Under the pieces are notes generated by a model. It saw nothing but the letters and a program-made list of their open reading frames with translations, did no database searches and had not been told where the DNA came from. From the NCBI GenBank assembly GCA_028284235.1, contig JANQSC010000026.1, positions 1 to 64,000 of the forward strand: 64,000 bases of DNA, in the 5' to 3' direction. Source of the stretch: Opitutaceae bacterium (GTDB taxonomy: Bacteria > Verrucomicrobiota > Verrucomicrobiia > Opitutales > Opitutaceae). A program made the translations under genes and the position numbers. Below are positions 52,748 to 62,050 of the stretch, one piece after another; the first letter of the stretch is position 1; each line of letters opens with the position of its first letter.

Positions 52748-55588
52748 ATGCGCCTGAATGCGGTCATGATCAGTCGAACTACTTGGTGGGTGTTGCTTTC
52801 TTTTTTCTGGGCGGGCTCGTTTGGATGGGCCCAGTCGAGCGGCGACCGCGACGCGCCGTTTGCGATCGATCCGGATGTCCGGTACGGGAAATTGGAGAAT
52901 GGGTTGACCTACTACGTGCGCGAGAATCAGAAGCCGGAAGGGCGAGCCATGCTGAACTTGGTGGTGAACGTCGGGTCGTTGCAGGAGGAAGACGACGAAC
53001 AGGGAATCGCCCATTTCTTAGAGCATATGGCTTTCAACGGGACCGAGCGGTTCGCCAAGCACGAGATCATCGACTTTCTGGAGGGAATTGGCATGCGTTT
53101 CGGCTCTCACCTGAACGCGTCGACCTCGTTTAACGAAACCATCTACAAACTCGAGATTCCCACGGACGATGCGGAAACGGTTTCCAAGGCGTTTATGATT
53201 CTCGAGGACTGGGCCAGCGGAATCTTGTTTGAAGCGGAGGAGATCGACAGCGAGCGTGGCATTATTATTGAGGAATGGCGTTCTCGCAAGGGTGTTGGGC
53301 AACGGTTGTTGGAGAAGCAGCTGCCTCTGACGTATTACGGTTCCAAATACGTGGATCGACTGCCCATTGGGCTCGTTCCGGTGATCGAGAAATTGACGCG
53401 CGATCAGTTCCTTTCCTTCTACGAACGCTGGTACCGACCCGATCTGATGGCAATTGTGGCGGTCGGGGATTTTGATGGGGAGTGGATCGAGGCGATGATC
53501 CAAGAGCGGTTCGCGGGCCTGGAGACTCCGGATGACGCTCCCGAGCGTTTGTCCTATCCATTGGCGGACCACGACGAGACCTTGTTTTCGATCGAGACCG
53601 ATCCCGAGCTCAGCGGATCCAGTGTGGGCATGTACCTCAAAACCGATCGGCGGGAATACGGAACGCCGCGATTGTACCGTCAGAATCTGGTGGATAGGAT
53701 CTATTTTTCCATGATCAACAATCGTCTTCGAGAGCGAGCTCAGAAGGAAGATCCTCCATTTTTAGGAGCGGGCCTGGGTCGAGGAAATTTCGGACGCGAA
53801 AAAGGCTACTATCGCATTGGCGTGGGCGTTATCGGCGACGACTACCAGATGGCCTTGAAGGCGACCATGCAAGAAGTCGAGCGAGCGCGACGGGATGGAT
53901 TTGCGGCGAGCGAATTGAACCGCGTCAAGGTGAACCTGCTCCGGAGCATGGAGAAGGCCTACGACGAGCGGGACAAGCGTCAGTCGACGTCGTTTTTACG
54001 TGAATACATCAACCATTTTCTGCAAGGCGAACCGTCTCCAGGATTGGAAACGGAACTGGAGTGGACGCGAGCGTTTCTCGAGGAAATCACGGTCGAAGAA
54101 GTGAGTCGCGTCGGCGACTTCATTGAGCAGGAGACCAATCGAGTCCTAATCTACGCGGCGACCGAGGAAGAAGGGAAAGCGATGCCCACTTCGGACGAGT
54201 TGCTTGCTGCTCTGGAACTCGACGAGAGGGACGCCCTGGAGGCCTATGATGACGGAGTGAGCGGTCAGCCGCTCGTGGCGAGCTTGCCTAAACCAGGAAC
54301 GATTGCCGAGTCGATTTACCACGACTCGATCGACACACACGAGTGGCGCTTGTCCAATGGCGTGCGGGTGATTGCGAAGAAGACGGATTTCAAGAATGAC
54401 GAGATCCTCATGTCGGCCTTTAGCCCGGGTGGATCGAGTCTGTTTTCGGACGAGGATTCCGTATCCGGGTCGTTTGCGACCTCGATTTTGGGTCAAAGCG
54501 GACTGGGCGGGTTCGACACGATCCAGTTGCGAAAGAAACTTGCGGGAACGATTGCCGGAGCGAGCCCGGGGATCAGCTCGATCTACGAGACCTTTCGTGG
54601 TTCGGCGTCGCCCAAGGATTTGAAGACGCTCTTCGAGCTCACTCATCTTCACTTCGTCCAGCCGCGACTCGATATGAAGGCTTACGCGTCGATGAAACGC
54701 CGCTTGATCGCGTCGGTTGAGAATCGACTGAAGTCGCCAAACGCGGTGTTTTCCGACGCCATAACCGAAGCGCTCTACCAGGGCCACCCGAGGCATCGTC
54801 CGATTTCGGTGGAGCTGGTCGAGGAAGTCGACCCGGAGCGGGCATTCGCGCTGTACAAGGAGCGGTTCGCGGACGCGAGCGACTTCACCTTTCTCTTCGT
54901 AGGCTCGATTGACTTGGATGTTCTGAAGGGTTACGCCACGCAGTATTTGGCCTCGCTCCCTGCCTTGGGTCGCAAAGAAGAAGGTCGCTTCAATGGGGAT
55001 GCCATGGCGGAAGGAAAACTAGAAGTAACCGTCGACGCGAATATCGAGCAGAAGTCGATCGTGCGCGTGATGTATCATGGCGATGCGGAATGGTCTCCAG
55101 TGAATGAATACACATTGGGATTTGCGGTGGACGTTCTGAATATCCGGCTGCGCGAACGCCTGCGCGAGAAGGAAAGCAAGGTTTACGGAGCGGGCGTTTC
55201 CGGCGCCATGAGCCGGTTTCCGCGCCAGACCTTTTCTTCGGGTTTTTCATTCACGTGCGATCCGGAGAACGCGGACGGGCTTATCGCTAGCGCTCGCGAG
55301 GAAATCGAGTTCTTGCAGAAGGAAGGCCCTTTGGCGGAAGACCTCGAGAAAGTGCGCCAGCAACGCGTCCGCAGCTACGAGAAAGGCCTTAAGGAGAACC
55401 GTTTTTGGCTGAGCGCCTTGTCGCGCTACTTGAGGCAGGATCGTCCGATGGAATCGATCCTGGAGAGCCCGAAAATCACGCAGGCGGTAACGGCGGAAGC
55501 GGTTCAGAAAATGGCCCAGCTCTATTTTGACGACCGGAATCGTCTCATTGCGAAACTGAATCCGATTTCGCCGGAAGCGGCGAATTAG
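52748..55588 (+). CDS. M16 family zinc metallopeptidase, two-domain, exported
   Basis: 946 aa from the ATG at 52748; a second ATG lies six codons later, and longer in-frame starts overlap the previous gene. The signal peptide covers about residues 1-29. The inverted zinc motif HFLEH is at residues 89-93, and the distal glutamate is expected in the DSERGIIIEEW segment. A second M16-type half (from about residue 535) lacks the motif, as is usual for pitrilysin-type proteins. It would degrade peptides in the periplasm. Confidence 0.93.
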   Translation: MRLNAVMISRTTWWVLLSFFWAGSFGWAQSSGDRDAPFAIDPDVRYGKLENGLTYYVRENQKPEGRAMLNLVVNVGSLQEEDDEQGIAHFLEHMAFNGTERFAKHEIIDFLEGIGMRFGSHLNASTSFNETIYKLEIPTDDAETVSKAFMILEDWASGILFEAEEIDSERGIIIEEWRSRKGVGQRLLEKQLPLTYYGSKYVDRLPIGLVPVIEKLTRDQFLSFYERWYRPDLMAIVAVGDFDGEWIEAMIQERFAGLETPDDAPERLSYPLADHDETLFSIETDPELSGSSVGMYLKTDRREYGTPRLYRQNLVDRIYFSMINNRLRERAQKEDPPFLGAGLGRGNFGREKGYYRIGVGVIGDDYQMALKATMQEVERARRDGFAASELNRVKVNLLRSMEKAYDERDKRQSTSFLREYINHFLQGEPSPGLETELEWTRAFLEEITVEEVSRVGDFIEQETNRVLIYAATEEEGKAMPTSDELLAALELDERDALEAYDDGVSGQPLVASLPKPGTIAESIYHDSIDTHEWRLSNGVRVIAKKTDFKNDEILMSAFSPGGSSLFSDEDSVSGSFATSILGQSGLGGFDTIQLRKKLAGTIAGASPGISSIYETFRGSASPKDLKTLFELTHLHFVQPRLDMKAYASMKRRLIASVENRLKSPNAVFSDAITEALYQGHPRHRPISVELVEEVDPERAFALYKERFADASDFTFLFVGSIDLDVLKGYATQYLASLPALGRKEEGRFNGDAMAEGKLEVTVDANIEQKSIVRVMYHGDAEWSPVNEYTLGFAVDVLNIRLRERLREKESKVYGAGVSGAMSRFPRQTFSSGFSFTCDPENADGLIASAREEIEFLQKEGPLAEDLEKVRQQRVRSYEKGLKENRFWLSALSRYLRQDRPMESILESPKITQAVTAEAVQKMAQLYFDDRNRLIAKLNPISPEAAN

Positions 55589-55664
55589 CAAGGCGCGGGT
55601 CCGAGCTTTGCGGTTTGACCTTTTTCCCGGGGGCCCGTAGCTTCAATCACTTGGAGGTATTGCT

Positions 55665-56225
55665 ATGAGAACGTTGTGCGCTGTTTTACGAAGGGTGAAA
55701 TCGATATGGGCGGTGTGGCTGTGCGCCGTTTCAGGGCTAGTTTTTTTGTCGGGATGCGAGACGACGACTTCGGGAACGACGCAAGTGACTGGGAAAGTGC
55801 GCGCTGCGGTGACTGAATGGGACGTGGATCTGTACCAGGATCCGGCGGGACAGTTGAGCTGGATTCCGGACATGGAGATCCCCGTGAAATACGAGGAAGT
55901 CGCGAAGCTCGAATCCAGCGCCACAGTTTCGAACAACAATCCGATGGCCATCGAAGAAAAATCGACGCAAATCGTGTCGGATTTGAAGAAAAAGGCGGCT
56001 CGGCTCGGGGCCAATGGCGTAATCGTGCGCGAGGTACAGCTTACCGAAGAAGTGGTAGAGCGTCACTCGGATGGCTATCAGACGGTTCGCTATCCGGATG
56101 GCTCTTACGGACAGGTGGAAGTGCCTGTGCAGACCTACTACGAACGGGTTTACAAGGTTAAGATTCTGGCGGACTCGGTGTTCCTGGACTGGAACACGGT
56201 TTGGACCGGCGAGCCGACGAGTTGA
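55665..56225 (+). CDS. lipoprotein of unknown function
   Basis: 186 aa. The leader ends VFLSGC, a lipobox with Cys at about residue 31. The mature part is alpha/beta with the stretch IVSDLKKKAARLGANGVIVREV. This pattern of a helix then a buried strand is seen in small RcsF/YbjQ-like folds, but the match is weak. A Tyr/Gly-rich segment follows (GYQTVRYPDGSYGQVEV). A family A palindromic element lies between it and the convergent next gene. Confidence 0.75.
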   Translation: MRTLCAVLRRVKSIWAVWLCAVSGLVFLSGCETTTSGTTQVTGKVRAAVTEWDVDLYQDPAGQLSWIPDMEIPVKYEEVAKLESSATVSNNNPMAIEEKSTQIVSDLKKKAARLGANGVIVREVQLTEEVVERHSDGYQTVRYPDGSYGQVEVPVQTYYERVYKVKILADSVFLDWNTVWTGEPTS

Positions 56226-56242
56226 GGAATTGGGTTTTGATC

Positions 56243-56353
56243 GTAGGGCCTTCGCTCTTGTCTCGGCGTAGCTCGTAGAGCGAAGACGGATGCGGAGTGC
56301 CGCGTAGGTTTATTTCTATTGTATCTGCGGCATGGCGCAAGCGCCAGCCCTAC
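56243..56353. repeat. palindromic element, family A (beta/alpha form)
   Basis: The left arm is a long type (about 63 nt, starting GTAGGGCC and ending TGCCGCGT). The right arm is the inverse of the short alpha arm seen at 32176. Between them are about 20 nt. The element fills the space between two convergent genes. Confidence 0.8.
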
Positions 56354-56379
56354 ATATTCGGCTTTGACGCGCTCTTCTC

Positions 56380-58494
56380 TCAAATCGGAAGGTCGGCGAA
56401 ACGTTCGCGTACGTGGTACACGGCGAGAAAGTCTTGAGCGAGTGTTGGATCGACGAGGGGGAGGGAGCCGGAAACGATTTTGGGTTTCGCTTCGCTAGTG
56501 AGAACGACGGGGTGTTCGGTTTCGAGTTTTGCTGCGTATTCGGAAAAGCGCTGGACTCCGTTTTTCTTGATTTGCGATCGAGAGAGGATTTGGAGGAACC
56601 CCATCGAGCTAGGCGCGTTGCGCTTGCCGAGTTCGAGACCGACGCGTCCCATTGTGTAGCGCGGGTTGAGTTCGACGATGGGTTTGAGGCGGAGTTGGTT
56701 GTCTGGATCACGGTAGACGAACGCGTCGACTCCAAAGGGGCCATTGTAGTTTGATTGGGCGAGTTGGGCTGCGATTTGTGGCGCAAGCGTGTTCTCGTAC
56801 CAGGTGTAGGCTCGGGGTCGTCCTCGGATTGACTCGAAGAGGAAGCGGGTGATTTCGTTGGAGGCGCCTTTGCAGAATCCGTTGGTGATCACGCCGTGAA
56901 TCTGCCCTCGGGCGTTGTTTGCGATTTGAGTAAATCCGATGACCTTGGCGATCTTGGCGCTATATTCAAACTGTACAGAAAAATCGAATACGCGATCAAG
57001 CCATGGCTCTACGATTACCGATTGCTGTGTATCCCACAAGGTCTCTATCCATTTTTTTAGTCGAGAGCTGAGCGCTTCTTCGGCGCGAAGGATGCGGTTG
57101 CCGTTGGCGGCGCTGCCGAATGGGGCTTTAATTGCGAGATCCGCGTAGCCTAACTCGTTGAATGCGTTTCGAGCGGCAGTAAGCTCCTGGTAGTCGCGAA
57201 CAGGTCGCCCGTAGATCGCTCGCGGCGCCATCCAGTCGTCCACGGGAGGGTCCGGCGTGATTTGTCTCGCCCAAGCGGCGCTGGTTTCCTTTGAAAAGAG
57301 GGACCGTGCGAATTCGGTCCAGAGTGACTTCGCGTCGAAGGAATGCGTTACTTTAGGGAGCAGTTTTTCGAAGAAGGAAATGCTGTCGGGGGTCCATGCC
57401 CAAGGGCGCAGGCCATTTAGCTTCCGTTTGATGTCAGGGGCTTTGGGTTGTCCGGATTGCGTATTGGCGGCGATAATCTCGGGGATTGTGAACCCGCATT
57501 TCTGGATACGTTGAAGAAACGCTTTCGAGGGAGATTCGCTGACGATTAAGACGTCGTCTTTCTTCGCCAGGTAGGCGGGGAGGAAGGAGAGATCGTCGCC
57601 CAGGTTCGAAGCGGCCGTTGTCAGTGGTTGGGCGGTGTTTTGGGCGGCGTAGCGCTCAGCGTTCGGGTTGAACCAGTAGACGCGCGGCGTGCGTCCACGG
57701 GACTGGCTGAAGAGGCGCAGGTCGCTGATGAAGGACTCGTCGAGACCGGCTTCGCTGCGGCCTTCCGCGTTGAATTGGTTGCCTTTGGCTCGGGCGGGCG
57801 ACATGGGGAATACGAGCCGCTCTTTGAATGCCTCCCAATCGGATTTCCCGCGCGCTTTCCATTGTCGGAACCACCGAAGTCCAAATCCAACATGTCCGAT
57901 CTCGTCGCGGTAGATGCGGTCGAGAATGCCGGCTGTGGCGGAGTCGCCGACGGTCTCGAAAATCGCTCCGTACTCGCGCGCGTAGTCGAGGTTGGCCTGC
58001 TCGAAGGTGAGGGAAAGGCGCGTGACGTAGTCGAGCGGATCTTCCATGGTAGAAACGCTCCTCCAGAAATAGTCGCTTAGTGGCAGTTCGCCAAATTCGA
58101 CGCCGCATTGCTTCATGCGATGGAGGTAGAGCTGAGTGTGGATCTGCTCTTCTTTCAGTGTTTCCAGAAGGCCTTGTCGAAAGGAGGCGGGGGCGTCGGG
58201 GAATCGGAGGAGGGCGAGCGCCATCAACTCGGTGGCGAGTAGTTCGTGGTTGCAGAAGAAGTGAAGCAGGCGGCCGCGTTCGCGTTCGTCGATCAGTTTG
58301 GCGTTGCTGGGCGAATTGGAACGCGCGTCCTCGGTCCTGAGTTTGAGGTGAGCGGGTCGATTCAGCTCGACGGCTCCAACCAGGGCAGCTCCGGGTTGCG
58401 TATCGACGATCTCCTCGCGCGGGAAGGCCAGTTTTTCTTCGAGAGTGTTCCCGTAAAGGACCTGCTCGGCGAATTCTCGAATCTGGATAGGCAT
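56380..58494 (-). CDS. DUF455 ferritin-like domain fused to an ATP-grasp domain
   Basis: 704 aa from the ATG at 58494; a longer in-frame start at 58677 adds 61 residues with no domain. The first 250 residues are a DUF455-type ferritin-like four-helix domain with possible metal ligands H83-E84, E89, E116xxH119 and E198xxH201. From about residue 270 to the end is an ATP-grasp-like part: AIKAPFGSAANGNRIL (ATP-binding Lys and Gly loop), IVEPWLDRVFDFSVQ, and the Mg-binding VELNPRYTMGRVG. A fusion of a di-metal oxygenase-like domain with a ligase suggests a small-molecule or tRNA/peptide modification. It is divergent from a DUF5069 gene. Confidence 0.85.
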   Translation of the reverse strand: MPIQIREFAEQVLYGNTLEEKLAFPREEIVDTQPGAALVGAVELNRPAHLKLRTEDARSNSPSNAKLIDERERGRLLHFFCNHELLATELMALALLRFPDAPASFRQGLLETLKEEQIHTQLYLHRMKQCGVEFGELPLSDYFWRSVSTMEDPLDYVTRLSLTFEQANLDYAREYGAIFETVGDSATAGILDRIYRDEIGHVGFGLRWFRQWKARGKSDWEAFKERLVFPMSPARAKGNQFNAEGRSEAGLDESFISDLRLFSQSRGRTPRVYWFNPNAERYAAQNTAQPLTTAASNLGDDLSFLPAYLAKKDDVLIVSESPSKAFLQRIQKCGFTIPEIIAANTQSGQPKAPDIKRKLNGLRPWAWTPDSISFFEKLLPKVTHSFDAKSLWTEFARSLFSKETSAAWARQITPDPPVDDWMAPRAIYGRPVRDYQELTAARNAFNELGYADLAIKAPFGSAANGNRILRAEEALSSRLKKWIETLWDTQQSVIVEPWLDRVFDFSVQFEYSAKIAKVIGFTQIANNARGQIHGVITNGFCKGASNEITRFLFESIRGRPRAYTWYENTLAPQIAAQLAQSNYNGPFGVDAFVYRDPDNQLRLKPIVELNPRYTMGRVGLELGKRNAPSSMGFLQILSRSQIKKNGVQRFSEYAAKLETEHPVVLTSEAKPKIVSGSLPLVDPTLAQDFLAVYHVRERFADLPI

Positions 58495-58663
58495 GGGTGC
58501 GTCGTTCTTGTTTGAAGAGGGATTCGGCCGGGCTGGCAAGGAACATAAAACGGGATTCGGGCGGATAGGCGCGGTCCGCTTGCAAGCGATACGGCTTGCG
58601 GTCTGCGAATCCGCTCGATCCGGGCGCATTCGGAGCAACGCGACATGCGTCGTAAACGATACC

Positions 58664-59116
58664 ATGACCGATACCAACGATACTCCTCGCGCCCTCGATT
58701 TGAATACCGACTATCCCGCTAGCCCGCGTCAGACGCTGGCGGGCTACGTGATCGCTAAACGGACTCTCGACAAATGCCGGGCGGCCCTCGCGGGAACGAA
58801 TGGGGAATACCACTTTGATTGTCCCTTGGACAACTGCTTCCTGGGCTTTACGGAGATCACTGCGGACACGTTTAAAGCGCAGGTCGCGACTGGAGCCAGC
58901 GATGCGGAGATGGCGGAGTGGATCGAGGCGAACGCGAAGCCGAGAGAGAAGCGAGAAATTATCGCGTGGAATAACGATATGCGTTGCCGCCGGATTTGTG
59001 ATATGCCGATCGAGCTGCAGGAGTTTTTGGAAGGATACATTCCACAGTACATCCCGGCAGGAAAAGTCGTCTACGTTTGGTTCGACGTTTACGATATCGA
59101 AGAGGGGCGGATCTGA
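58664..59116 (+). CDS. DUF5069 family protein
   Basis: 150 aa from the ATG at 58664. The family pattern is visible: LDLNTDYPASPRQTLAGYV, then AKRTLDKCRAALAGTNGEYH, DCPLDNCFLGFTEI, and MAEWIEANAKPREKREIIAW. DUF5069 proteins are small, soluble and common in Verrucomicrobia and some other phyla, with no known activity. It is divergent from the DUF455/ATP-grasp gene (169 bp between starts). Confidence 0.88.
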   Translation: MTDTNDTPRALDLNTDYPASPRQTLAGYVIAKRTLDKCRAALAGTNGEYHFDCPLDNCFLGFTEITADTFKAQVATGASDAEMAEWIEANAKPREKREIIAWNNDMRCRRICDMPIELQEFLEGYIPQYIPAGKVVYVWFDVYDIEEGRI

Positions 59117-59154
59117 GCGGGAGACTCGGAACGAGGCTCCGCGAACTCGCTAGA

Positions 59155-59237
59155 GGTAGGGACCGACTGCCAGGCGGTCCGCAGTCTTAAAGGTTGAAAC
59201 TCAACTCGCGCGGACCGCCGGGCCGTCGGTCCCTACC
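59155..59237. repeat. 28-bp inverted repeat (family C/D)
   Basis: Arms at 59155-59182 and 59210-59237 match at 26 of 28 positions around a 27-nt loop; the arm starts GGTAGGGACCGAC. It is related to the perfect hairpin at 37449-37512. Just after it, 59245-59258 (TATTAGACAATCTC) is an exact copy of the end of the 313-bp element at 15421. Confidence 0.8.
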
Positions 59238-59311
59238 AAGAGTGTATTAGACAATCTCCAAGGCTCTGTTTCTTGTTGCTCTCATTAGCGAGGAAGCAAT
59301 GCTCTTTTCCC

Positions 59312-59911
59312 ATGTTTCTCGTTTTCGATACGGAGACCACTGGATTGCCTAATCGATACGACGCGCCAATCAGCGATGTGGACAATTGGCCACGTGTGAT
59401 TCAATTGGCCTGGGCGTTTTATGGCCCGGATCGATCTCTGATCGATAGTTGCGTGGATCTGATTCAGCCGGATGGATGGACGATTCCACAAGAGACGTTT
59501 TGGATTGAAAATGGATTCAGCCAGGCGAAGTCGGAGGCGGAGGGAATTCCGATCCGCAATGCTCTGGACGGTTTCATGGAACGAGTGGAGCAAACCCAGT
59601 ATTTGGTCGCTCACAATTTAAGCTACGACCATCCCGTTTTGGGAGCGGAGTGTGTTCGGGCGGGGGTGCGGTCGCGCCACAAACCGGAACGCGTGTGCAC
59701 GAAGGACGTGTCGACGGACTTTTGCGCTTTGCCGGGAAATTATGGATACAAGTGGCCAACGCTCTCGGAGCTCCACGAGAAATTGTTTGGCGTCGATTTT
59801 GAAGGCGCTCACGACGCCTTGATGGACGTCAAGGCCTGCGCTAAGTGCTTGTTCGAACTCGAGCGACTGTCGGTGGTTCGCCTGGGTGGCGGACGCTACT
59901 CGAAACCTTGA
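59312..59911 (+). CDS. DnaQ-like 3'-5' exonuclease
   Basis: 199 aa from the ATG at 59312. ExoI is FDTETTG (D6, E8), ExoII is HNLSYDHPVLGAE (D106) and ExoIII is HDALMDV (His and Asp), so all DEDDh catalytic residues are present. It is a stand-alone proofreading-type exonuclease or RNase T-like enzyme. It lies upstream of a PQQ-like propeller gene (67 bp gap), probably without functional link. Confidence 0.92.
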   Translation: MFLVFDTETTGLPNRYDAPISDVDNWPRVIQLAWAFYGPDRSLIDSCVDLIQPDGWTIPQETFWIENGFSQAKSEAEGIPIRNALDGFMERVEQTQYLVAHNLSYDHPVLGAECVRAGVRSRHKPERVCTKDVSTDFCALPGNYGYKWPTLSELHEKLFGVDFEGAHDALMDVKACAKCLFELERLSVVRLGGGRYSKP

Positions 59912-59978
59912 ATTCGGTCTTTCGGGCGGTCTCTTTTTCATTGCGAGCCAGATTGGGAAATCCCAGATTAGGACTCTT

Positions 59979-61298
59979 ATGTATCTTACCCTGCGATTCG
60001 TTCCTGTCCGCAATGCGGTTGCGTGCTTTCTAGCGTTGGCCCTGACTGCCTCCCTTTTCGCCGACGACTGGCCGCAATGGCGTGGTCCCAGTCGGGATGG
60101 CGTCTGGAAGGAGACAGGCGTGCTGGAAGCGTTCGACACCGACCAATTGAAACCGGAATGGCGGGCGCCGGTCGGAGCGGGCTACGCGGGTCCGACGGTG
60201 AGTGGCGACCGGGTTTATGTGATGAGCCATTTGACGAAGCCGAAACCGGTGGAGCAAGTGCACTGCGTGGATCGCGCGACGGGCGAAGTGATTTGGACGC
60301 ACGTGTACGACTGCGAATATTTCGACGTTGGATACCCTTTGGGGCCGAGAGCGGCCGTGGCGCTGTCTGACGGGAAAGCCTATGCGCTGGGCACCATGGG
60401 TCACTTGCATTGTTTGGATGCGGAAACTGGGGAAGTGCTTTGGGAGAAAGAATTGGAATCTGAATACGAGGCGAGAATTCCCGTTTGGGGCATTACCGCG
60501 TCTCCGTTGGTCGACGAGTCGAACGTGTACTTGCAGGTGGGCGGTCTGCCCGACGCCGCCGTGATGGCCTTCGACAAGGAGACGGGGGAAGAGCGATGGC
60601 GAGCGCTCGATGGGGCTGCTTCTTATTCCGCTCCGAAATTTATCGAACAAAACGGTAAGACGCTTTTGCTCGTTTGGACCGGCGATTGGTTTGCGGCGCT
60701 CCATCCGGAGTCGGGCGACGTTGCCTGGAAACATGCCTTCAAACGGGCGAAAGGAGTGATCAATGTAGCGGATCCCGTGGTGGATACAGCGACGGGCCGG
60801 ATCTTCCTGAGCTCGTTTTACGACGGCTCTTATTTGTATCAGCTGAAGTCTGACGCGTTTGAATCGGAACTGCTTTGGAGCCGTCGCGGTCGCAGTGAGA
60901 TCCATACCGACGCCTTGCATAGCATCATTATGACCTCAGTCATTATTGGAGACTACGTGTACGGAATTGATAGTTACGGGGCGATGCGGTGTTTGGATTT
61001 GAAAAACGGGGAGCGCGTTTGGGAGGACCAGACTTTGCTCGTTGACGACCGGTGGGCGACCGCGTTTTTCGTGCAAAATGGCGACCGCACGTGGATTACG
61101 ACGGAGCGCGGGGAACTCGTCATCGGACGCCTGACTCCGGATGGTTTCGAGAGAATTTCGTCCGCTCAATTGATCGAGCCGACGACTTTTCTACCGCGGC
61201 GGAGCGGCAATATCGTCTGGTCGCAACCCGCCTTCGCCCATCGCAGCGTATTCGCCCGGAACGACAAGGAGCTGATCCGGGTGGATTTGTCTCGGTAA
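59979..61298 (+). CDS. PQQ-like beta-propeller repeat protein, exported
   Basis: 439 aa from the ATG at 59979, which gives a signal peptide (about residues 1-28, ending SLFA). The mature start DDWPQWRGPSRDGVW is the hallmark of a large Planctomycete/Verrucomicrobia propeller group. The repeats show the PQQ-type pattern (LHCLDAETGEVLWEKEL, AVMAFDKETGEERWRALDG, YGAMRCLDLKNGERVWED). A full dehydrogenase domain is missing, so a binding or scaffold role is likely. Confidence 0.92.
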   Translation: MYLTLRFVPVRNAVACFLALALTASLFADDWPQWRGPSRDGVWKETGVLEAFDTDQLKPEWRAPVGAGYAGPTVSGDRVYVMSHLTKPKPVEQVHCVDRATGEVIWTHVYDCEYFDVGYPLGPRAAVALSDGKAYALGTMGHLHCLDAETGEVLWEKELESEYEARIPVWGITASPLVDESNVYLQVGGLPDAAVMAFDKETGEERWRALDGAASYSAPKFIEQNGKTLLLVWTGDWFAALHPESGDVAWKHAFKRAKGVINVADPVVDTATGRIFLSSFYDGSYLYQLKSDAFESELLWSRRGRSEIHTDALHSIIMTSVIIGDYVYGIDSYGAMRCLDLKNGERVWEDQTLLVDDRWATAFFVQNGDRTWITTERGELVIGRLTPDGFERISSAQLIEPTTFLPRRSGNIVWSQPAFAHRSVFARNDKELIRVDLSR

Positions 61299-61311
61299 TT
61301 GTAGGTGACTT

Positions 61312-61421
61312 GTAGGGCCGGCGCTCGCGCCGTGCCGCGTAGTTGATGCGATCGTCAGACGCGGCACACCGCATCCGTCTTCGCTCTGCGAGCTACGCCG
61401 TGACAAGAGCGCTGGCCCTAC
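61312..61421. repeat. palindromic element, family A (alpha/beta form)
   Basis: The left arm is a variant of the short alpha arm (GTAGGGCCGGCGCTCGCGCC). The right arm is the inverse of the long beta arm found at 56243, with about 60 of 64 positions alike. It lies between two genes of the same direction. Confidence 0.8.
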
Positions 61422-61487
61422 ATCGGATCTATATACTTCTCATTTGTGTTGAGATCGGAACACGTTAGCGCGATTTTGGTATCCGTT

Positions 61488-61973
61488 ATGGCTCGCCCGG
61501 AGGAACCCTACACTTTCAAATCAGAAGTTGTTCGCGTCGAGGGGGCGATGAATCCGCACGGCGTTCCAGTGCCGGATTCGGTTGCGGAGTCGTTGAGGAA
61601 GGCGGGCACCCGGCGACTGATTGTTCGAATAAATGGATACACGATGAAGCGTGGCTTGCAAGGGAGTCGCGAATACGGGAGTCACTTGGTGGTCGGACTC
61701 GACCTTTTGAAAAAGGCGGGGGCGGGATTGGGTTCTGTAGTCGCGGTGGAGATCGAGGTGGATCCCGCGCCCGACGAGGTGGATGTTTGCGACGAGTTGT
61801 TGATTGCTCTCGAGCAGGATGAGGCGGCGCGGGAGCGATGGGAGACTCTAACTCCGGGCAAGCAACGAGGGCTCGCCTACCACGTCTCCAGCGCCAAACG
61901 CGAGGAAACGCGCGTTAAGCGGGCGCTGGATATCGCTCTCAAACTGCGAACGAACACGCTGTACGGCGACTGA
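61488..61973 (+). CDS. DUF1905 / YdeI-OmpD-associated (OmdA) domain protein
   Basis: 161 aa from the ATG at 61488; an earlier in-frame TTG at 61446 adds 14 residues. The N-terminal half is a small DUF1905 barrel (VPVPDSVAESLRKAG, IVRINGYTMKRGL). The C-terminal half has the OmdA pattern (LLIALEQDEAARERWETLTPGKQRGLAYHV and AKREETRVKRALDIA). The function is poorly known; the C-terminal motif has been discussed as a possible peptidoglycan-related binding unit. Confidence 0.88.
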   Translation: MARPEEPYTFKSEVVRVEGAMNPHGVPVPDSVAESLRKAGTRRLIVRINGYTMKRGLQGSREYGSHLVVGLDLLKKAGAGLGSVVAVEIEVDPAPDEVDVCDELLIALEQDEAARERWETLTPGKQRGLAYHVSSAKREETRVKRALDIALKLRTNTLYGD

Positions 61974-62050
61974 CAGGGTCGATTCTCGACTTAGTCAGTT
62001 TGTGGCAAGAAAAAGCTCTACTCGATTGCGCAAGTTGTTAGGGTGAGGGA

